Source of the DNA: Lachnospiraceae bacterium | GTDB taxonomy: Bacteria; Bacillota; Clostridia; Lachnospirales; Lachnospiraceae | Reading direction: 5' to 3' | Assembly: GCA_017958465.1 (NCBI GenBank) | Contig: JAGDCQ010000012.1 | Coordinates: 1-12,084 of the forward strand | DNA: 12,084 nt | Shown: in pieces, positions 5,339-12,084 of the stretch | Layout of the letters: each line of letters begins with the position of its first letter | Numbering within the stretch: position 1 is the first letter of the stretch | Notes under the pieces: model-generated | Database searches by the model: none | Told to the model about the DNA's origin: nothing | Seen by the model: only the letters and a program-made list of their open reading frames with translations | Made by a program: the position numbers and the translations under genes

Positions 5339-8239
5339 TCAGTCATTAACATTAAGACTTGTAGCATTCTGTGCATGTATATTGCCGCTCAGGAGCTCTT
5401 CCGCATCCTCACCGTCAAAATAGTAGCCGTAAACCTCTCTTGCGATCAGAGCGGCATTTGCGGACTGGAAGCCGTTAGGCACCACAACGGTGACAGATAT
5501 CTCCGGCCTCTGGTAAGGCGCAAAGGAAACAAAGAGCACATGTGAAGGCGTGGAGTCGGAAACCTGGGCTGTACCTGTCTTTCCGGCAACTTCCACACTG
5601 AGGTCCTTGTAAACCTTATCAAAACCGTCCACAGTAGTATTAACAACGCGCCACATACCTGTCCTTACGGCATTCCACTGTGTATCGTTGAAGGTCCACT
5701 GCAGATCGTTAAGGAGCTCGGGCTCGTGCTGTGTTACAACTTCCCCGTCACCTGTCTTTACCGAATCCACAAGAGTAAGGTTGAAAACCTTTCCCTTATT
5801 TGCAACGGCGGTTATATAACGCGAGATCTGTACCGGCGCAAAGGAATGGCCGTAACCGATGGCTGTACGGACAGCATCGACATTTGAGATCTGTGGCTCC
5901 GCCTCAGAAACTTCTATGCCGGAGCGCTGGTTCAGACCAAACAAAGTCGCATATCTCCTGATAGTCTTTATACCCGTTGAGTCGCTGTAGGTACCGTCTC
6001 CGTTGTTCATGAGCCTGTAGCCCACCTCAAAGAAGAAGTAGTTACAGGAGTGCATGATGGCTTCAGTAACATTTATGGAACCGTGATTCCAAGGGTATAT
6101 CCAGCATTTCGGAGAAGGAACAACGGATTCGAACAGTCCCTTATCCTTAATCTTTGTGTAGGTCGAGATCGCACCTTCCGCAAGTCCCATCAGACCTGAC
6201 AGCGGCTTGAAAGTCGAACCTGTTGTTGTCGTCTGCAGCGCCGGTCTGTTGATCAGCGGGTAGGAATTCATATCGAGAAGGCTGGAATAATAGTCATAAT
6301 CGATCTTGTTGGCAAGCTTGTTGTTATCGTAGCTTGGGTAGGTAACAAGCGCCTTTACTTCGCCTGTGTTTGTATCCGTTATTACAATGGATCCGCTGCA
6401 GGGTGTAAGTCCAAGCATACCCGGGGTGATCTCAAGGTTGTAGATCGCGTCATACATAAAGGAATAAGCCGAAATGCTCCGGTTTACAAGCCTCTTGTAC
6501 CTGCTCTCGTTGTATTTGATAATGCCCTGGTCGTATAAAAGGATGCAGATATCATAGCCGGAAATAGATCTGTTAAAGATCAGGGTCCTGTATATCTTCT
6601 CCTTAAATGAATTGTCGTTTTCAAGCATCTCAATGAGCTTGTTGAGGAAAAGCTCGTAAAGCTCGGAGATGGAATAATAATCATCCGCGGAAACAAAGAG
6701 GGATTTATTTATCCAGTTCTTTGTGAGCGCGAACCTGAAGAAGGAGCTCATGCTTATCTTTCCTGCGATGAAATCCTTGTAGGTCTGGTCGCCGGTATCG
6801 ATATTTTCCACGGGAAGGAGCTTGTAGCTCTTCACCTTGTCCAGGATGAAACTGAGATAATCCTGCTGTTCCTCCGTTGTTTGGGAAGTCAGGATGGTGC
6901 TGTTCACATCAAGGATGGTCCGGAGGCTCCTGATCAGATTATTGTAATGATTCTCGTATATCGTTTCAACTTTCTTTTCGATCTCTGTGGCATCTTCCGC
7001 GGTAAAATGCGAGATATTTATGATGCCGCTGTCGATAAGAGCGTAATAAACTTCGTATATGGGGATAAGGATCTTCTTTGCATCCGTCCCCTTCTTGCCG
7101 TAATCAAGGTTTGGCGTAAGCTTGCTGAGCAGGATGCCCGCAAGGTCACGCTCCAGTATGTTGTAGCAGGCCTTCTGCAGGTCGGAATCGATGGTAAGGT
7201 AAACATCGCTACCTGCCACAGGCTCCGTATTCTTTGTCTGCGAAATGATCTTTCCTGCGGAAGAAACGGTCAGCATGCTAGTTCCTTTTATGCCCGCAAG
7301 GACTTCCTGCATCGATTTTTCGATACCGGTCTTGCCAATTACATCGCTGGCATTATAAAGCTTTGAAACGCCTTTCTCCTGCGACTGCTCATCAATCGAA
7401 AGATTGTATTTCGAGATGATCTCGTCATTAAGGCTTTCCATTTCTTCTGTGTTGATGGCGCCTGTGTAGCCGAGGATATGTGCCATTGTGACACTTTCGT
7501 TATAAACACGTGAAAGCGTCTGGATTACCTGAACACCGGGTAATACCGACAGATTCTCGTAAATGGCGATGGCAAGGTCTTCGTTGATGTCGGAAGCTAT
7601 CGTGAACTGAGTACCTACAACATTTGAGAAGATCGTGTATCTGATCGCCATTATCTTTAAGGCGTCTTCAAGCGAGTATTCATCGGAGATCTGAAACATC
7701 GGGGCACGTTTTGCGCCGTATCTCATGAATTCATATACAGCCTGGGCATCTGCCGCGAGCTCTTCTTCTGTCAGGTCGTTAACGGATTTACGTCCGTAGG
7801 CGTTTTTCTTGAAACGCTGAAGTGCAGTCCCGGAAACGTTGAAAACAAGCTCCCCGTCTTCGTTCAGCTCGATCCCCATAGATACTTCAAGCTTAACATT
7901 GTGATCTTCGAGGATCTTTATAAGCCTGTAGATCATGGCGTTTTTATCGGCATTCTTCGTAAGTATGCCGCTGTCTTCCATGACCACGGAATAACTCATG
8001 ACATTGTAGGCAAGGAGCTTTCCGTTGCAATCGTAAATATTTCCTCTCGTAGCCTTAATATCACGGAGCTTGAAGATCTTCTGCTCGGTCACTTCATTAC
8101 CGGCGGCATCCACAGGTTTTACCTGAACAGAGAGGATCCTGACGGCAAGAACTGCAAAAAGGCCGATAAACACAAGGATGATGACAAGTATCCTTGAATT
8201 AAAGAACTCTTCTATTTTTTCCAAAAATTTTTTAAGCAT
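5339..8239 (-). CDS. mrdA: Penicillin-binding protein 2, class B transpeptidase with a large insertion
   Basis: Crosslinks peptidoglycan for cell elongation, partnered with RodA. The ATG at 8239 is chosen (966 residues). The frame stays open upstream, but only a TTG inside mreD would extend it, with no ribosome site. One membrane segment at about 17-36 anchors it with the bulk outside. RGNIYD (65-70) is the PBP-dimer domain signature. The transpeptidase motifs are complete: STFK with nucleophile Ser675 and Lys678, SCN (731-733) and KTGT (887-890). It is much longer than E. coli PBP2 (633). About 245 mostly helical-looking residues (roughly 372-615) sit between LTIDSDLQ (348-355) and the strand GSIVITD that opens the catalytic domain; in E. 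coli these are nearly adjacent. As I recall, clostridial PBP2 proteins from this operon are generally this long. The ATG is 13 bases after mreD, and its ribosome site is weak. The gene could equally be named pbpA. Confidence 0.94.
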   Translation of the reverse strand: MLKKFLEKIEEFFNSRILVIILVFIGLFAVLAVRILSVQVKPVDAAGNEVTEQKIFKLRDIKATRGNIYDCNGKLLAYNVMSYSVVMEDSGILTKNADKNAMIYRLIKILEDHNVKLEVSMGIELNEDGELVFNVSGTALQRFKKNAYGRKSVNDLTEEELAADAQAVYEFMRYGAKRAPMFQISDEYSLEDALKIMAIRYTIFSNVVGTQFTIASDINEDLAIAIYENLSVLPGVQVIQTLSRVYNESVTMAHILGYTGAINTEEMESLNDEIISKYNLSIDEQSQEKGVSKLYNASDVIGKTGIEKSMQEVLAGIKGTSMLTVSSAGKIISQTKNTEPVAGSDVYLTIDSDLQKACYNILERDLAGILLSKLTPNLDYGKKGTDAKKILIPIYEVYYALIDSGIINISHFTAEDATEIEKKVETIYENHYNNLIRSLRTILDVNSTILTSQTTEEQQDYLSFILDKVKSYKLLPVENIDTGDQTYKDFIAGKISMSSFFRFALTKNWINKSLFVSADDYYSISELYELFLNKLIEMLENDNSFKEKIYRTLIFNRSISGYDICILLYDQGIIKYNESRYKRLVNRSISAYSFMYDAIYNLEITPGMLGLTPCSGSIVITDTNTGEVKALVTYPSYDNNKLANKIDYDYYSSLLDMNSYPLINRPALQTTTTGSTFKPLSGLMGLAEGAISTYTKIKDKGLFESVVPSPKCWIYPWNHGSINVTEAIMHSCNYFFFEVGYRLMNNGDGTYSDSTGIKTIRRYATLFGLNQRSGIEVSEAEPQISNVDAVRTAIGYGHSFAPVQISRYITAVANKGKVFNLTLVDSVKTGDGEVVTQHEPELLNDLQWTFNDTQWNAVRTGMWRVVNTTVDGFDKVYKDLSVEVAGKTGTAQVSDSTPSHVLFVSFAPYQRPEISVTVVVPNGFQSANAALIAREVYGYYFDGEDAEELLSGNIHAQNATSLNVND

Positions 8240-8252
8240 ATTTCGGTTTTCT

Positions 8253-8771
8253 TCAGCTTCTGATCTTTTTTCTTTCAACAGGGAACGTAAAACCAACGCT
8301 CAGCTGAAACAGTTTGTAAAGGAGAACAGCCACAAGCACAGTAAGCGTGACCTTTGGAAGTATCACGGTCTTCGTAACAAGAAGGTAATCCACCCGTCCT
8401 CTCACAAGGAAGTTTGCAAGATAGTACATGGACATGTAGATATATTCAAAAACCGCGATAAGCCCAAGCGGGAGGATGTTGTTGCTCCTCTTGTAGAACT
8501 TCCGGAAAACCCCCGAAATAAAACCTGCCACCGAGAAGATAAAGGCGGTAAAGCCTACGGCACCGGGGTTTGCTATATCAAACAGGAGCCCTGCCAAAAA
8601 CCCGTAAAGGGTGCCGGCGGAGGATCCGAACATATATCCCGATCCGCAAACTATGATGATCAAAAGATCAGGATAGATATTAGCTCCCGCAATCCTTAAA
8701 GGGAATATGTTTTCCAATACAAAGCAGATAAAGATCTCTGCACATATTATAAAAAATCTGATCAGTTTCAT
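8253..8771 (-). CDS. mreD: MreD, membrane subunit of the elongation machine
   Basis: 172 residues with about five hydrophobic segments spread from residue 5 to about 160, as in the MreD family. MreD is an integral membrane partner of MreC and supports assembly of the RodA-PBP2 complex. ANIYPDLLIIIV (29-40) and GFLAGLLFDIANP (57-69) are typical MreD signatures in the first helices. The ATG at 8771 overlaps the mreC stop by 4 bases (ATGA), with no strong ribosome site, so translation is probably coupled to mreC. The C-terminus is short and basic (ERKKIRS). Confidence 0.92.
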   Translation of the reverse strand: MKLIRFFIICAEIFICFVLENIFPLRIAGANIYPDLLIIIVCGSGYMFGSSAGTLYGFLAGLLFDIANPGAVGFTAFIFSVAGFISGVFRKFYKRSNNILPLGLIAVFEYIYMSMYYLANFLVRGRVDYLLVTKTVILPKVTLTVLVAVLLYKLFQLSVGFTFPVERKKIRS

Positions 8772-9619
8772 TCTTTCATCTGTGTGATGATGAGCACTGT
8801 CTCAAGGCGCTCAAAATCGACTGCGGGGATAAGGTTTGCCTTCTTCGCCATCTGGCTGGAGTCAAGGCCGATATTTACCGCATATCCCACGAGTATCCCC
8901 TGATGGTATTTATCACTGACGTGGGATGTGACAATGGCTGCATTCTCTTCTATCTCTGAATTGAGCGAGATCATTGAGATATCGATGTAGCCGTCTTTCA
9001 AAAGGCTTGCAAGGTTGCCGCTGACGATGCAGGTATCGCTGGATTTGAGGGACATCCCGCTCAAAGCTGCCGTGTCATCGATTATTGAACGTATCTTTGA
9101 AGAATGTTCGTACACCTCGTAAACGATCCCGCAAATTCCGTTGCCGGCAAGGACGTTCATCCCCTCTTTTATGCCTTCTTTTTCTCCTTTATCCACGGTG
9201 AAAGTGGCATAAAGGCTGTTTTGATCGCGGCTTATGATACGCGCAGCAACCTTAGGATACTGGACGTATTTCTGGTCGAGCTCGTATAGGCTTCTGAAAG
9301 CCTCCAGCTCGTCATTGTCGCGTCTTAACATATCGTATTCATACTTCAGCTCGTCAAGCTCCGCCTTAAGCTGTGTGTTCTGCTCGATGAGGGAGTTTAT
9401 GTCCGAAATGTTCGTTGCCCGGTCATATATGGATTTTCCGATCCTGTTGATCCCGTTCTGCATGGGAGAAACAAAATTGGAAACGATATTCCTTAAGAAC
9501 TGTGTCCTTTCGGGGAAGCGCGACGCAACGAAGAAAAGCACAAAGCAAAGAAGTATTATCCCGATAAAGATATACTTGGAACTCAGTTTGAACTGATATT
9601 TTTTCCTCTGGTCAGCCAT
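8768..9619 (-). CDS. mreC: MreC, extracytoplasmic scaffold of the elongation machine
   Basis: 283 residues, standard for MreC. In the family it activates the RodA-PBP2 synthase from the outer face of the membrane. A basic N-terminal tail leads to one membrane segment (about 16-32). A coiled coil follows at about 72-110 (NTQLKAELDELKYEYDMLRR region, 81-100). The two beta domains begin near residue 122: KVAARIISRDQN (123-134), FTVDKGEKEGIKEGM (140-154), GICGIVYEV (161-169) and VSGNLASLLKDG (199-210). The usual TSG glycine turn reads TSHVSDKYHQGILVGYA (231-247), with the final Gly-Ile-x-Val-Gly step kept. The ATG at 9619 has a GAGG site 7 bases upstream and lies 12 bases after mreB. Confidence 0.95.
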   Translation of the reverse strand: MADQRKKYQFKLSSKYIFIGIILLCFVLFFVASRFPERTQFLRNIVSNFVSPMQNGINRIGKSIYDRATNISDINSLIEQNTQLKAELDELKYEYDMLRRDNDELEAFRSLYELDQKYVQYPKVAARIISRDQNSLYATFTVDKGEKEGIKEGMNVLAGNGICGIVYEVYEHSSKIRSIIDDTAALSGMSLKSSDTCIVSGNLASLLKDGYIDISMISLNSEIEENAAIVTSHVSDKYHQGILVGYAVNIGLDSSQMAKKANLIPAVDFERLETVLIITQMKE

Positions 9620-9631
9620 TAAAAAACCTCA

Positions 9632-10660
9632 TCAATAACCAAGAAAGTTCTGTCTGAGCGGAGCAGCCAGCACGTTGAGCTTGGAATCCTCAAGGATCCT
9701 CTCGATGCCGAGTGCCACACTGTTGCCGGGATCGGGAACAACATTGATATCAAGCTCCGTCTCCTGGGCGAAAAGCTTCTTGATATCGCCGATATTCGCG
9801 GAACCGCCGGTAACATAGATACCGCCGTCGATGATATCCGCCGAGATCTCGGGCGGAGTCTTCTCGAGCACGATACGGATGGAATCCACGATAGCCGAAA
9901 GATGCTCGGAAATAGCTTCGTAAACAAATTCGGATGTGATCTCCTTTTCAACGGGAAGACCCGTTACGATATCGCGGCCAAATACCTTGATGGATTTGTT
10001 GTTGGTGGGCATAACGGCACAGCCAAGCTCTTTCTTTATCTGCTCGGCTGTCTTGTTGCCTATGAGAAGGTTGTAGTGTTTACGGACGTTGGTGATGATG
10101 GCTTCATCGAATTTGTTTCCGCCGACTGTCACGAGACGGCTGAGAACTATGCCACCAAGAGAAAGGACCGAAATCTCGGTAGTATCCGCACCGATATCAA
10201 CGATCATGACGCCGTTTGCGTTTGTAACGTCAAGGCCTGCGCCAAGAGCGTCCGCAATGGGCTTTTCAACTATCTTTATCTTTTTGGTCTTGGCATTTGA
10301 ACGTGCCACAAGATCAACAAATGCACGCTTTTCAACTTCGGTAATGTCGGTGGGAGCCGCAACAATGAACTCACCGCCGGATACCTTGCCATACTTTGCT
10401 TCGATCTTATCGATGATGCTGTTCAGGAGTGCAAGCATATTGTCGATATCGGCGATAACGCCGTTCTTAACGGGATAGCTCACAGTGATATTGGCCGGAG
10501 TCTTTCCGAGCATATCGAATGCATCATCGCCGATAGCCATGATCTTACCGTCATTCTCAACAGCGATGATATTCTTGGAATCGTAGATGACCCCTTCTTT
10601 TTTCTTGCAGACCTTGATCTCACTGGTACCGAAATCAATACCGAATAATCTGGATGACAT
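9632..10660 (-). CDS. mreB: MreB, actin-like rod-shape cytoskeleton protein with variant catalytic site
   Basis: 342 residues, normal for MreB, which forms membrane-bound filaments that orient lateral wall synthesis. Actin-fold motifs are in order: phosphate-1 FGIDFGTSEIKV (6-17), connect-1 around 100-135, phosphate-2 VDIGADTTEISV (154-165), and adenosine motif YVTGGSANIG (282-291). It differs from textbook MreB in several places. The phosphate-2 loop has GAD in place of GGG. Lys133 in VEKPIADA aligns with E. coli Glu143 (IEEPMAAA), the catalytic glutamate. Thr160 (E. coli Thr170, Caulobacter Thr167) is kept. There is no N-terminal amphipathic helix like that of E. coli, as usual for Gram-positive MreB. 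The ATG at 10660 has AAGGGGG upstream. It lies 23 bases after radC. It could be called an Mbl-like paralogue, but its operon position favours mreB. Confidence 0.93.
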   Translation of the reverse strand: MSSRLFGIDFGTSEIKVCKKKEGVIYDSKNIIAVENDGKIMAIGDDAFDMLGKTPANITVSYPVKNGVIADIDNMLALLNSIIDKIEAKYGKVSGGEFIVAAPTDITEVEKRAFVDLVARSNAKTKKIKIVEKPIADALGAGLDVTNANGVMIVDIGADTTEISVLSLGGIVLSRLVTVGGNKFDEAIITNVRKHYNLLIGNKTAEQIKKELGCAVMPTNNKSIKVFGRDIVTGLPVEKEITSEFVYEAISEHLSAIVDSIRIVLEKTPPEISADIIDGGIYVTGGSANIGDIKKLFAQETELDINVVPDPGNSVALGIERILEDSKLNVLAAPLRQNFLGY

Positions 10661-10674
10661 ATTGTTCCCCCTTG

Positions 10675-10697
10675 TTTCGGGCTTCAGATCACGCCCG
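10675..10697 (-). repeat. Short GC hairpin spanning the radC stop codon
   Basis: CGGGC and GCCCG arms (5 bp) flank a 10-base loop that contains the radC TGA stop. It sits just upstream of the AAGGGGG ribosome site of mreB. It lacks a T-tract on either strand, so it is not a good terminator. It may be incidental or may modestly tune mRNA processing between radC and mreB. Confidence 0.3.
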
Positions 10698-11388
10698 TTT
10701 CATTTAGACTTACATAAGAATCACTGCCGACTATAATGTGGTCGAGCAGCTTTATCCCAAGCATTTTTCCTGCATTGGCGACCCTTTCGGTAACGTTCAC
10801 GTCGTCCTGGCTCGGGGCCGGGTCACCGCTTGGATGGTTGTGCAGCAGGTAAATATAGACCGATCGTTTTGAAAGCGCGGAAACAAATATCTCCCGCGGC
10901 GATACAAGCGAGCAGTTCACCGTTCCCACAGACAGACACTCTTCGGCAAATATCCGCCCTTTAGCGTCTGCGTGGAGCAGCATGACAGTTTCTTTATCAA
11001 GATGTTTCATCCTGAAACCGTAATGGTCCGCAATGCTTTTTGCGTTAAAGACATCGAGAGGCTTGCGCCTGTCGTCGGCTTCGATACGCCGTCCGAGCTC
11101 CGCAGCGCATTTTATCTGGATGGCCTTTACGCTCCCGACACCGTTTAGCCGTGTAAGCTCCTCAAGAGATACCCTCGAAATGGCGGAAACACGGGCTTCC
11201 GGATCGCAGGACAAAAGAATGCGCCTTGAAAGATCCACAGAGCGCTCACCCTTTGTGCCTGTCCTGATGATCACGGCAAGCAGCTCGGAATCACTCAGTG
11301 CTCCGGCCCCGTATTGAAGGCACTTTTCATAGGGCCTTTCGGCTGCCGGAAGCTCTCTTACGGTAAGAAAACCTGATTCATTTTTCAT
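10684..11388 (-). CDS. radC: RadC-family JAB/MPN domain protein
   Basis: 234 residues. It has an N-terminal UPF0758 helical region with a helix-hairpin-helix (LTRLNGVGSVKAIQI, 78-92) and a C-terminal JAB/MPN metal site: HNHPSGDPAPSQDD (183-196) with His183, His185, Ser193 and Asp196, and an upstream acidic pair EE (149-150). DHIIVGSDSYVSLNETG (216-232) is the usual family ending. The residues suggest a metal-dependent hydrolase fold; the old DNA-repair label is poorly supported, and the molecular role in the family is unsettled. The ATG at 11388 is chosen because AGAAGGAG ends 4 bases before it. An upstream in-frame TTG at 11442 falls inside the likely promoter and is rejected. radC directly before mreB is a classic Firmicutes arrangement. 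Confidence 0.93.
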   Translation of the reverse strand: MKNESGFLTVRELPAAERPYEKCLQYGAGALSDSELLAVIIRTGTKGERSVDLSRRILLSCDPEARVSAISRVSLEELTRLNGVGSVKAIQIKCAAELGRRIEADDRRKPLDVFNAKSIADHYGFRMKHLDKETVMLLHADAKGRIFAEECLSVGTVNCSLVSPREIFVSALSKRSVYIYLLHNHPSGDPAPSQDDVNVTERVANAGKMLGIKLLDHIIVGSDSYVSLNETGVI

Positions 11389-11430
11389 TCGACTCCTTCT
11401 CTCCCGGAGAACAAAGCCGCTATTCAATTT

Positions 11431-11459
11431 ATTGTAACACAAACGATCTGGTTTGTGTA
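11431..11459 (-). promoter_or_regulatory. Likely promoter of the radC-mre-min operon
   Basis: On the minus strand, TACACA (11454-11459; 4 of 6 matches to TTGACA) and TACAAT (11431-11436; 5 of 6 matches to TATAAT) are 17 bases apart. The -10 is preceded by TG plus one base (TGTTACAAT), an extended -10. The expected start of transcription is roughly 30 bases before the radC ATG, leaving room for the AAGGAG site. It is the best promoter match I found in the window and precedes a run of ten closely spaced genes. Confidence 0.6.
11437..11458 (-). repeat. 22-bp inverted repeat lying over the radC promoter
   Basis: ACACAAAC (11437-11444) and GTTTGTGT (11451-11458) are perfect complements around a 6-base centre. 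The repeat fills the spacer and overlaps part of the -35 box, a typical operator position. It could instead be an RNA hairpin. Read on the plus strand it is followed by AA and seven T (11461-11467), a good intrinsic terminator, but no gene on that strand ends here. Read on the minus strand, after ynbB, the following bases are TACAATAAAT, a poor tail. It does not match the Bacillus-type LexA box (GAAC-N4-GTTC). Confidence 0.6.
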
Positions 11460-11465
11460 ATTTTT

Positions 11466-12084
11466 TTAAAGATTAATGAGACCTTTTTCAAACATTTTTT
11501 GAACAGCCTGCATTATCCCGTATTTCGCATGAGGATAAGTAAGACCGCCCTGGAAATAAACAGCGTATGGAGGCCTTATGGGACCGTCTGCGGAAAGCTC
11601 GATAGAAGCCCCCTGAACAAAGGCGCCGGCTGCCATTATCACCTTGTCGTTGTAACCCGGCATATCCCAGGGTTCCGGAGTAACGTATCCGTCTATCGGA
11701 GCCGCAAGCTGGATGCCCTTGCAGAAAGCCCGCATCCCTTCTTCACTTCCAAGGACAACTGACTGGATTATATCAAACCTTTCCGCGCTAGCTGCAGGGA
11801 AGACGTCAAATCCAAGCTTTTCAAACACAGAAGCCGCAAATATGGCGCCCTTAAGTGCAGAGGCAGTTGTTGTGGGAGCAAGGAAAAGCCCCTGGTAGAA
11901 CAGCCTGTTTACACCTATGGAAGCCCCGACTTCCGCTCCGAGTCCCGGAGCAGTAAGCCTGTAAGCGCAGTTCTTTATTACTTCCTTTGTTCCTACGATA
12001 TATCCGCCTATGGGCGCAAGACCGCCGCCCGGGTTCTTTATAAGAGAACCTACGCAAAGATCCGCTCCCACATCGGTAGGCTCA
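11466..12084 (-). CDS. ynbB: YnbB / aluminium-resistance family PLP-dependent protein (5' end beyond the window)
   Basis: The C-terminal 206 codons are present and the frame is still open at the right edge. A GTG at 12071 is only an internal Val, since the bases before it encode EPTD and continue the family motif. SLIKNPGGG, near the start of the visible part, is the hallmark segment; its Lys is the expected Schiff-base residue for pyridoxal phosphate. APIGGYIVG, LTAPGLGAEVG and QGLFLAP follow as in the family, then PPYAVYFQGGLTY near the C-terminus. The family belongs to the fold-type I Cys/Met-metabolism PLP enzymes and is annotated as methionine gamma-lyase-like or aluminium-resistance protein, with the true substrate unproven. 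It lies 77 bases ahead of radC and is probably transcribed from further right, where miaA and mutL often sit in Clostridia (inference). Confidence 0.9.
   Translation of the reverse strand, partial: EPTDVGADLCVGSLIKNPGGGLAPIGGYIVGTKEVIKNCAYRLTAPGLGAEVGASIGVNRLFYQGLFLAPTTTASALKGAIFAASVFEKLGFDVFPAASAERFDIIQSVVLGSEEGMRAFCKGIQLAAPIDGYVTPEPWDMPGYNDKVIMAAGAFVQGASIELSADGPIRPPYAVYFQGGLTYPHAKYGIMQAVQKMFEKGLINL

Noticed and set aside
8240..8296. Extension of the PBP2 gene by 19 codons to a TTG inside mreD
   Set aside because: No ribosome site is present and the extra residues are hydrophilic and not family-like. The ATG at 8239 directly precedes the membrane anchor.
8178..8699. Plus-strand open frame of 173 codons opposite mreD and the start of PBP2
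   Set aside because: It is antisense to two clearly identified genes, has low-complexity Lys/Arg/His content and no family features. It is a shadow of the minus-strand coding.
11389..11442. Extension of radC by 18 codons to an upstream TTG
   Set aside because: The TTG falls at the edge of the -10 to spacer region of the likely promoter. The ATG at 11388 has an AAGGAG site and begins at the usual family N-terminus.
11437..11458. LexA (SOS) box upstream of radC
   Set aside because: The dyad core is AAAC-N6-GTTT, not the Gram-positive LexA core GAAC-N4-GTTC.
11466..12071. A complete short gene starting at GTG 12071
   Set aside because: The frame stays open to the edge, and the upstream codons (EPTD) continue the conserved YnbB motif, so this is a partial gene with an internal Val.
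1..12084. Mobile elements, CRISPR repeats, tRNA, rRNA or riboswitches
   Set aside because: I looked through the intergenic gaps (all 90 bases or shorter) and the coding blocks on both strands and saw no transposase, repeat array, tRNA-like fold or known riboswitch leader.

Overview
The window reads as a chromosomal block from a low-to-mid GC Gram-positive of the class Clostridia, most likely Lachnospiraceae. The basis is gene order (an ynbB-type gene, then radC, mreB, mreC, mreD, PBP2, minC, minD, minE, rodA, mgsA), AAGGAGG-type ribosome sites, and protein sequences that resemble clostridial members of each family. The taxon is inferred from pattern recognition, not from a search. Every gene I can support lies on the minus strand, so transcription runs from high to low coordinates. 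I see no tRNA, rRNA, mobile element, CRISPR array or phage gene. No stretch over 300 bases lacks a gene.

In transcription order: (1) at the right edge, the C-terminal half of a PLP-dependent YnbB / aluminium-resistance / methionine gamma-lyase-like protein. (2) A 77-base gap holding a likely promoter (extended -10) with a 22-bp inverted repeat laid over it. (3) A tightly packed unit of ten genes, radC-mreB-mreC-mreD-PBP2-minC-minD-minE-rodA-mgsA, with gaps of -4 to 39 bases. It encodes most of the rod elongation machine (MreBCD scaffold, PBP2 transpeptidase, RodA glycosyltransferase) and the complete MinCDE division-site selector. Two peripheral genes sit at the ends, radC at the start and a methylglyoxal-synthase homologue at the end. 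(4) A 68-base gap with a second candidate promoter, then a small P-loop protein of unknown function. (5) A 90-base gap with a strong hairpin and T-tract (terminator or attenuator). (6) At the left edge, a nearly complete membrane-anchored HlyD-like adaptor whose C-terminus is cut by the window. In Clostridia this gene commonly precedes yggS and sepF, which would extend the division theme, but those genes are outside this window.

The functional logic is coordinated supply of lateral wall synthesis and septum placement from one transcript. The layout is conserved and not a novel system. The most interesting signals are inside the proteins. MreB carries Lys where the catalytic Glu of characterised MreBs sits. 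The MgsA homologue has lost two active-site residues (Asp71 to Glu and His19 to Tyr, E. coli numbering) while keeping its phosphate-binding residues. PBP2 has an insertion of about 245 residues ahead of its transpeptidase domain. Ribosome sites are strong for minD and minE but weak for PBP2, mreD and rodA.
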